From: Typhlomys cinereus
Lineage: Eukaryota; Chordata; Mammalia; Rodentia; Platacanthomyidae
Assembly: GCA_023101885.1 (NCBI GenBank)
Contig: JALPQD010000142.1
Span: forward strand, 1,216,125 to 1,280,124
Direction: 5' to 3'
DNA: 64,000 nt
Below the pieces are notes generated by a model. That model had not been told where the DNA came from. It saw only the letters and a program-made list of their open reading frames with translations, and made no database searches. The position numbers and the translations under genes are program-made. This document shows positions 60,180-64,000 of the stretch, in pieces. The first letter of the stretch is position 1, and each line of letters begins with the position of its first letter.

Positions 60180-60790
60180 TTTTTTTCTATTTTTACAAGC
60201 ATATTGAGTGCTTATCCCTGTTTCCCTCCATCATCTTTCCCCCTCATCCCTCCATCAATCCCACTTTCCTGCCTGTCTGCTTCTATGGAGCCTAGGGTTG
60301 TGCTGGCGCATCTACTACTGTTCAGGCCTCTGTGGCATACCAGATTGCCTCTCCTCGAGACATCCCACTGATAGGAGCATTTCCCTTCACTCAACCAGCT
60401 TCAGTCGCCAAGGTTTCCACTATATATGCTTATCTCTCTTGAGGTTGTTGATATTCTATGGGGGCATATTGGTACGTCAGTCATTACACAGGTCTGGTAA
60501 GGACAAGTCTTAGTGTAGTGAGTTCCTAGATGCAGCAGTCCTGCCTGAGTGGAATGTCTTGTCTAAAGGTGAACCTTCTCATCTTTAGGTTCTTATAATC
60601 TCATCGCCCTCTCTTCTGTGAGGTTCCCAAAGCTTTAGGATGGAGAGATTGGGTTGGTCTGATTCTGGGTGAGCCTTGCTGAGTTGCTGGTACTCTGCAT
60701 TATGGCTGGCTATTGTTGTCTATTTCACTGCTTCTCTACTGCCCTAGGCTGCATCCTATCAGGGTGTTGAGATCCTCTTCCTCTGTTGCA
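60180..60790 (-). mobile_element. Old LINE-1 3' end, second of a tandem pair
   Basis: Begins ttttctatttttacaagcatattgagtgc, then ctgcttctatggagcctagg, tctgtggcataccagattgc and onward. Same lineage as 43570-44500. The first member may have inserted at this one's poly(A). Confidence 0.7.
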
Positions 60791-61069
60791 GAAGATCCCT
60801 AGACTGAGTTTTTACTCATTTTTCTAAACTCATGTGCTCAAGTGATTTGAGTGCCTATTTACTTTGCTTTGGGAACTTTTTCTCTGTGTTTAAGTGCAAT
60901 GCATGTAACTGGAAGTCATGAGTGTTTTTACAGGAATTCAAAAAAATACAGAAAAGTCTCAATAAAAAATTATAACCCACAATTGTATGGCTGGTAAGAG
61001 ATAAGTTTAGTGAGAGATTGAATTCACATATGAAACAATGTAAATTGCACCAAAAAAGAAAAATTAGGC

Positions 61070-61560
61070 CCTTCTTCGCCCCGCCCCCGCTCCCCCGGTC
61101 GGGACGCCTGCGCGAGATCCAGCCGGGCCTCAACGCGCGCTCTAGGACCCCCAGGTCAGCCCACGGGGACCCGGCTCCCGCCCCAGCTGCCCTCGGGTTA
61201 AATAGCTCCACGCCGACGCGCCCATCCTCCCTTTTTCGCCCCGCCCCCGCTCCCCCGGTCGGGACGCCTGCGCGAGATCCAGCCGGGCCTCAACGCGCGC
61301 TCTAGGACCCCCAGGTCAGCCCATGGGGACCCGGCTCCGACTCCCACCATCCAGCCGGAGCCGCGCGGGGGCCGAGGGACGAGGAGGACCTCCCCCTGCG
61401 CCCGGCCCCGCCCCAGCTGCCCTCGGGTTAAATAGCTCCACGCCAACGCGCCCATCCTCCCTTTTCGCCCCACCCCGCTCCGCCGGTCAGGACACGCGCG
61501 GGGTCCACCCGGGCCTCACCCCGCGCCCTAGGTAAGTCCCCGTTCAGGCCCTGCCCACCA
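61070..61560 (+). promoter_or_regulatory. L1 promoter monomers and leader
   Basis: Repeated ttcgcccc marks at 61075, 61235 and 61464 give spacings of 160 and 229. The first unit is a full unit lacking 69 bases between cggctcc and cgccccagc. TATA-like ttaaatag occurs at 61198-61205 and 61428-61435. The first two units are almost identical to each other and differ more from the last, so the outer units look like a recent duplication. The last unit runs into the leader with CTAG|GTAAGT at 61531. Confidence 0.88.
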
Positions 61561-61561
61561 G
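61532..61561 (+). other. 30-bp GT...AG-bounded segment in the L1 leader
   Basis: Starts GTAAGT, ends CCACCAG. It lies between CTAG and TACCCCAGG. The two outer monomers read CTAGGACCCCCAGG with these bases absent. Confidence 0.85.
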
Positions 61562-61615
61562 TACCCCAGGCCAAATAATTCAGTTTAGTGAAATTGAGAG
61601 ATCTTAAGAGTTAAA

Positions 61616-62686
61616 ATGACAATGCCAAAGTCAAAGTGCAAATCCATGAGAAGCAACACTCAAGTAAACAAATTTCCCACTGAAGAAATTAATCCCATAA
61701 TGTTAGACTCCAACAAGAACAAACCCGCGGAAAAAGGCCAAGAAAGCCCCACCCAGGATAAAGACTTTCAAAATATGATCATTACCATGTTCAATACTAT
61801 GAAAGAGGAAATCCGGGAGGAATTACATAATGGAATCAATCGCTTTGAAGAGCAACACAACAGACATCTGGAGGAGTTGAGAAAAACAGTGCAAGAAACA
61901 AAAAGTGGCATAGAACAGTTAAAACAAACTCAAGCAGAGTTTAAAACTGAGCTAAAAGACAAGTTATCTTCAACCCAGAACGCCACAGAGAGTCTTATCA
62001 ACAGAACTAATGAAGCAGAAAACAGAATTTCAGACCTTGAAGATAAAGTGGGAGTACTAACCAGCTCAATGGAAGAGGTTGTTAAAGCCAAAAAGATACT
62101 TGAGAGAAATATCCAAGAGATATGGGACACCCTGAAGAAGCCTAACATGCGTATTCATGGAATACCGGAGCAAGAATCTCAAAATACCACCCCTGAGGAA
62201 ATTTTTCAAACGATCATCAAGGAAAACTTTCCTCATCTAAAAAAAGAGAGGCCCATTCATATACAAGAGGCATTCCGCACCCCAAACAGATACGACCAAA
62301 ATAGAAGCACACCGCGGCAAATAATAGTTAAAACACTCCACATTCAAGATAAAGAACTGGTGATGAGAGCTTCAAGGGAGAAAAAACAAGTCACTTTTAA
62401 AGGCAAACCTATTAAAATAACTAATGACTTCTCAGTCGAAACAGTAAAAGCAAGAAGAGCTTGGAGAGACATACTTCAAGTATTGAATGAGCAAAAATGT
62501 CAACCCAGGCTGATTTACCCTGCAAAACTATCAGTCATGATCGAGGGAGAAAGAAAAATTTTCCAGCACAAAGACAACTTTAAGGGATACATGGCCACCA
62601 AACCAGGCCTTCAAAAACTGCTAGAAATGATACTCAAGCGTGAAGAAAAAAACAGGCATATCCAGGAGAACAGAAGGCAAATATAA
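61616..62686 (+). CDS. LINE-1 ORF1p (RNA-binding chaperone)
   Basis: 356 codons, complete, of usual rodent ORF1p length. After a variable N-terminus (about 1-50) comes a coiled coil (about 55-155, with heptads around EEIREELHNGINRFEEQHNR and IEQLKQTQAEF) used for trimer formation. Next is an RRM domain (about 160-255) starting NMRIHGIPE with RQIIVKTLHIQDKELVM, and a C-terminal domain (about 260-335) with RLIYPAKLSV and YMATKPGLQKLL. ORF1p coats L1 RNA and is needed for retrotransposition. The first ATG codes MTMPKSK; a second ATG two codons on is possible. No stop or frameshift is seen. Confidence 0.97.
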   Translation: MTMPKSKCKSMRSNTQVNKFPTEEINPIMLDSNKNKPAEKGQESPTQDKDFQNMIITMFNTMKEEIREELHNGINRFEEQHNRHLEELRKTVQETKSGIEQLKQTQAEFKTELKDKLSSTQNATESLINRTNEAENRISDLEDKVGVLTSSMEEVVKAKKILERNIQEIWDTLKKPNMRIHGIPEQESQNTTPEEIFQTIIKENFPHLKKERPIHIQEAFRTPNRYDQNRSTPRQIIVKTLHIQDKELVMRASREKKQVTFKGKPIKITNDFSVETVKARRAWRDILQVLNEQKCQPRLIYPAKLSVMIEGERKIFQHKDNFKGYMATKPGLQKLLEMILKREEKNRHIQENRRQI

Positions 62687-62736
62687 CACCATTAAAAGTG
62701 AAGCAATATACTTATAAAAGCTACTAAACATAATAA

Positions 62737-64000
62737 ATGTCTGGAATTAACAATAGTTTCTCCATTATAACACTAAATGTTAATGGACTTAATTCACCGA
62801 TCAAGAGACACAGATTACAAACTTGGATTAAAAATCACAATCCATCAATCTGTTGCCTGCAGGAAACCCATCTCACCACAAAAGATAGGCACGCTCTAAA
62901 AATAAAAGGCTGGTCAACAATTCTACAAGCAAATGGAAGCAGAAAACAGGCAGGGGTAGCCATTATGCTATCAGACAAAGTGGATTTCAAACCAAAAAAA
63001 ATTATAAGAGACACGGATGGATACTACATTTTAGTCAGAGGTACAATTCACCAGGAAGATTTCACAATACTGAACATATATGCACCCAATACGGGCCCCC
63101 CCACATTCATTAAGAAAACCCTACAGCGTCTAAAGCAAGAAATCAACCCCCAAACGATAATTCTTGGGGACTTCAACACCGCCCTCTCTACATGGGATAG
63201 ATCAACAGGTCAAAAGCTTAACAGAGACACTTTGGAACTTAATCAAACCCTGAAAGAAATGGACCTCACAGATCTCTATCGAACTTTTCACCCACGCACC
63301 AAAGAATACACATTTTTCTCAGCAGCACATGGAACTTTCTCCAAAATAGATCACATATTGGGCCACAAAATGAATCTACACATATACAAGAAAGTTGAAA
63401 TTCTAACCTGTGCCCTATCAGACCACCACGGCCTAAAGCTGGACATCCACAACACATCAAACAAGAGAAAATGCACTAACTCCTGGAAACTTAACACTAT
63501 GATGCTGAATGAGAACTGGATTCAGGAAGAAATTAAAAAGGAAATTCAAGATTTCCTGAAAGTGAATGATAACGAAAATACAACTTACCAAAATCTCTGG
63601 GACACAATGAAAGCTGTTCTAAGAGGTAAGTTCATAGCTCTTAATGCCCACGTCAAAAAAATGGAAACATCAGAAATAAACAACTTAACAATGCAGCTTA
63701 AAGCTTTAGAGAAACTAGAGCAATCTGATCCTAAAAGCAGTAGAAGAGAAGAGATTAGCAAAATAAGGGGAGAAATATCTGAAATCGAGACTAAGAAAAC
63801 GATAGAAAAAATCAACCAATCAAAAAGCTGGTTCTTTGAAAAAATCAACAAGATTGATACACCCCTAGCTAAACTAACCAAAAGCAAGAGAGAGAAAACC
63901 CAAATTAACAAAATTAGAAATGAACATGGAGTTATCACTACGGATACCCAAGAAATCCAGAGAATTATAACATCATATTTCAAAAACTTATACTCTGTGA
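62737..64000 (+). CDS. LINE-1 ORF2p, N-terminal part (endonuclease, then Z region), cut by the window edge
   Basis: From ATG at 62737 the frame is open for 421 codons to the last base, 50 bases after the ORF1 stop. The apurinic-type endonuclease occupies about residues 1-240. Visible active-site blocks are [10 protein letters not shown] (Asn), LQETHL (Glu), ILGDFN (Asp/Asn), [19 protein letters not shown] (with the conserved Asp) and [10 protein letters not shown] (Asp-His). The following segment (to about 421) is the region before the reverse transcriptase, with [13 protein letters not shown]. The RT and cysteine domain would lie beyond 64000. No break is seen. ORF2p nicks target DNA and reverse-transcribes the L1 RNA. 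Confidence 0.95.
   Translation, partial: MSGINNSFSIITLNVNGLNSPIKRHRLQTWIKNHNPSICCLQETHLTTKDRHALKIKGWSTILQANGSRKQAGVAIMLSDKVDFKPKKIIRDTDGYYILVRGTIHQEDFTILNIYAPNTGPPTFIKKTLQRLKQEINPQTIILGDFNTALSTWDRSTGQKLNRDTLELNQTLKEMDLTDLYRTFHPRTKEYTFFSAAHGTFSKIDHILGHKMNLHIYKKVEILTCALSDHHGLKLDIHNTSNKRKCTNSWKLNTMMLNENWIQEEIKKEIQDFLKVNDNENTTYQNLWDTMKAVLRGKFIALNAHVKKMETSEINNLTMQLKALEKLEQSDPKSSRREEISKIRGEISEIETKKTIEKINQSKSWFFEKINKIDTPLAKLTKSKREKTQINKIRNEHGVITTDTQEIQRIITSYFKNLYSV

Larger units (their letters stand above)
61070..64000 (+). mobile_element. Young LINE-1, 5' part, running off the window
   Basis: Begins with GC-rich promoter monomers right after AT-rich intron. It has a leader with a consensus splice donor, an intact ORF1 and an ORF2 open to the last base. 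The 3' end and target-site duplication are outside. Its ORF2 overlaps in content with 7291-7796 of the other young L1 at high similarity. It lies in the presumed AIG1 intron, antisense to the gene. Intact frames and near-identical monomers suggest a recent insertion; activity is inference. Confidence 0.95.

Noticed and set aside
22789..64000. Search for the upstream AIG1 exons (with catalytic Thr and His)
   Set aside because: No minus-strand stretch with the expected sequence was found; they are probably beyond the window.
1..64000. CRISPR arrays, operons, bacterial promoters or riboswitches
   Set aside because: All evenly spaced repeats are microsatellites or L1 monomers; the sequence is mammalian nuclear DNA.

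Overview
This is a mammalian, almost certainly rodent, nuclear genome window made mostly of interspersed repeats. The rodent call rests on B1 and ID SINE fragments, abundant tRNA-derived SINEs with a B2-like head, LINE-1 elements driven by tandem promoter monomers, and two exons of AIG1 whose protein reads like rodent AIG1. I do not see a family that fixes the genus. The SINE mix would suit a myodont rodent outside the mouse/rat group, but that is inference.

The only host gene I can name is AIG1, on the minus strand. Its penultimate coding exon is at 22625-22788 and its last coding exon and 3'UTR at about 15680-16353. The junction keeps frame and has good splice sites on both sides. Everything above 22788 is probably AIG1 intron, because the upstream exons were not found. 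Everything below about 15680 lies downstream of the gene.

Layout: 1-10950 is an old, nearly full-length antisense LINE-1 (L1). A SINE (3540-3810) and a younger L1 (4056-8579, with a perfect 15-bp target-site duplication) are inserted in it. The younger L1 carries tandem GC-rich promoter monomers joined directly to the middle of ORF2, so ORF1 and the endonuclease are missing. 11260-11363 is a U6 retropseudogene with its own target-site duplication. 15.7-22.8 kb holds the AIG1 3' end. 23-33 kb is intron with L1 3' ends, LTR fragments, SINEs and microsatellites. 33245-37354 and 37358-41388 are a direct tandem duplication of about 4 kb; the second copy is full of small deletions and looks like an assembly artefact. 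41-48 kb is intron with old repeats. 48.8-50.0 kb is a rearranged endogenous retrovirus with a tRNA-Lys-type primer site and a duplicated R-U5. 50-60.8 kb is again intron with repeats. From about 61070 to the window edge lies a young plus-strand L1 with 229-bp promoter monomers, an intact ORF1 and an ORF2 that stays open for 421 codons to position 64000.

The most interesting material is the L1 family: its GC-rich promoter monomers with a TATA-like box, a 30-bp segment bounded by GT and AG that is exactly present or absent between monomers, one coding-competent copy, and one deletion derivative whose junction lies two bases past a consensus splice donor. I found no CRISPR array, operon or other prokaryotic feature.
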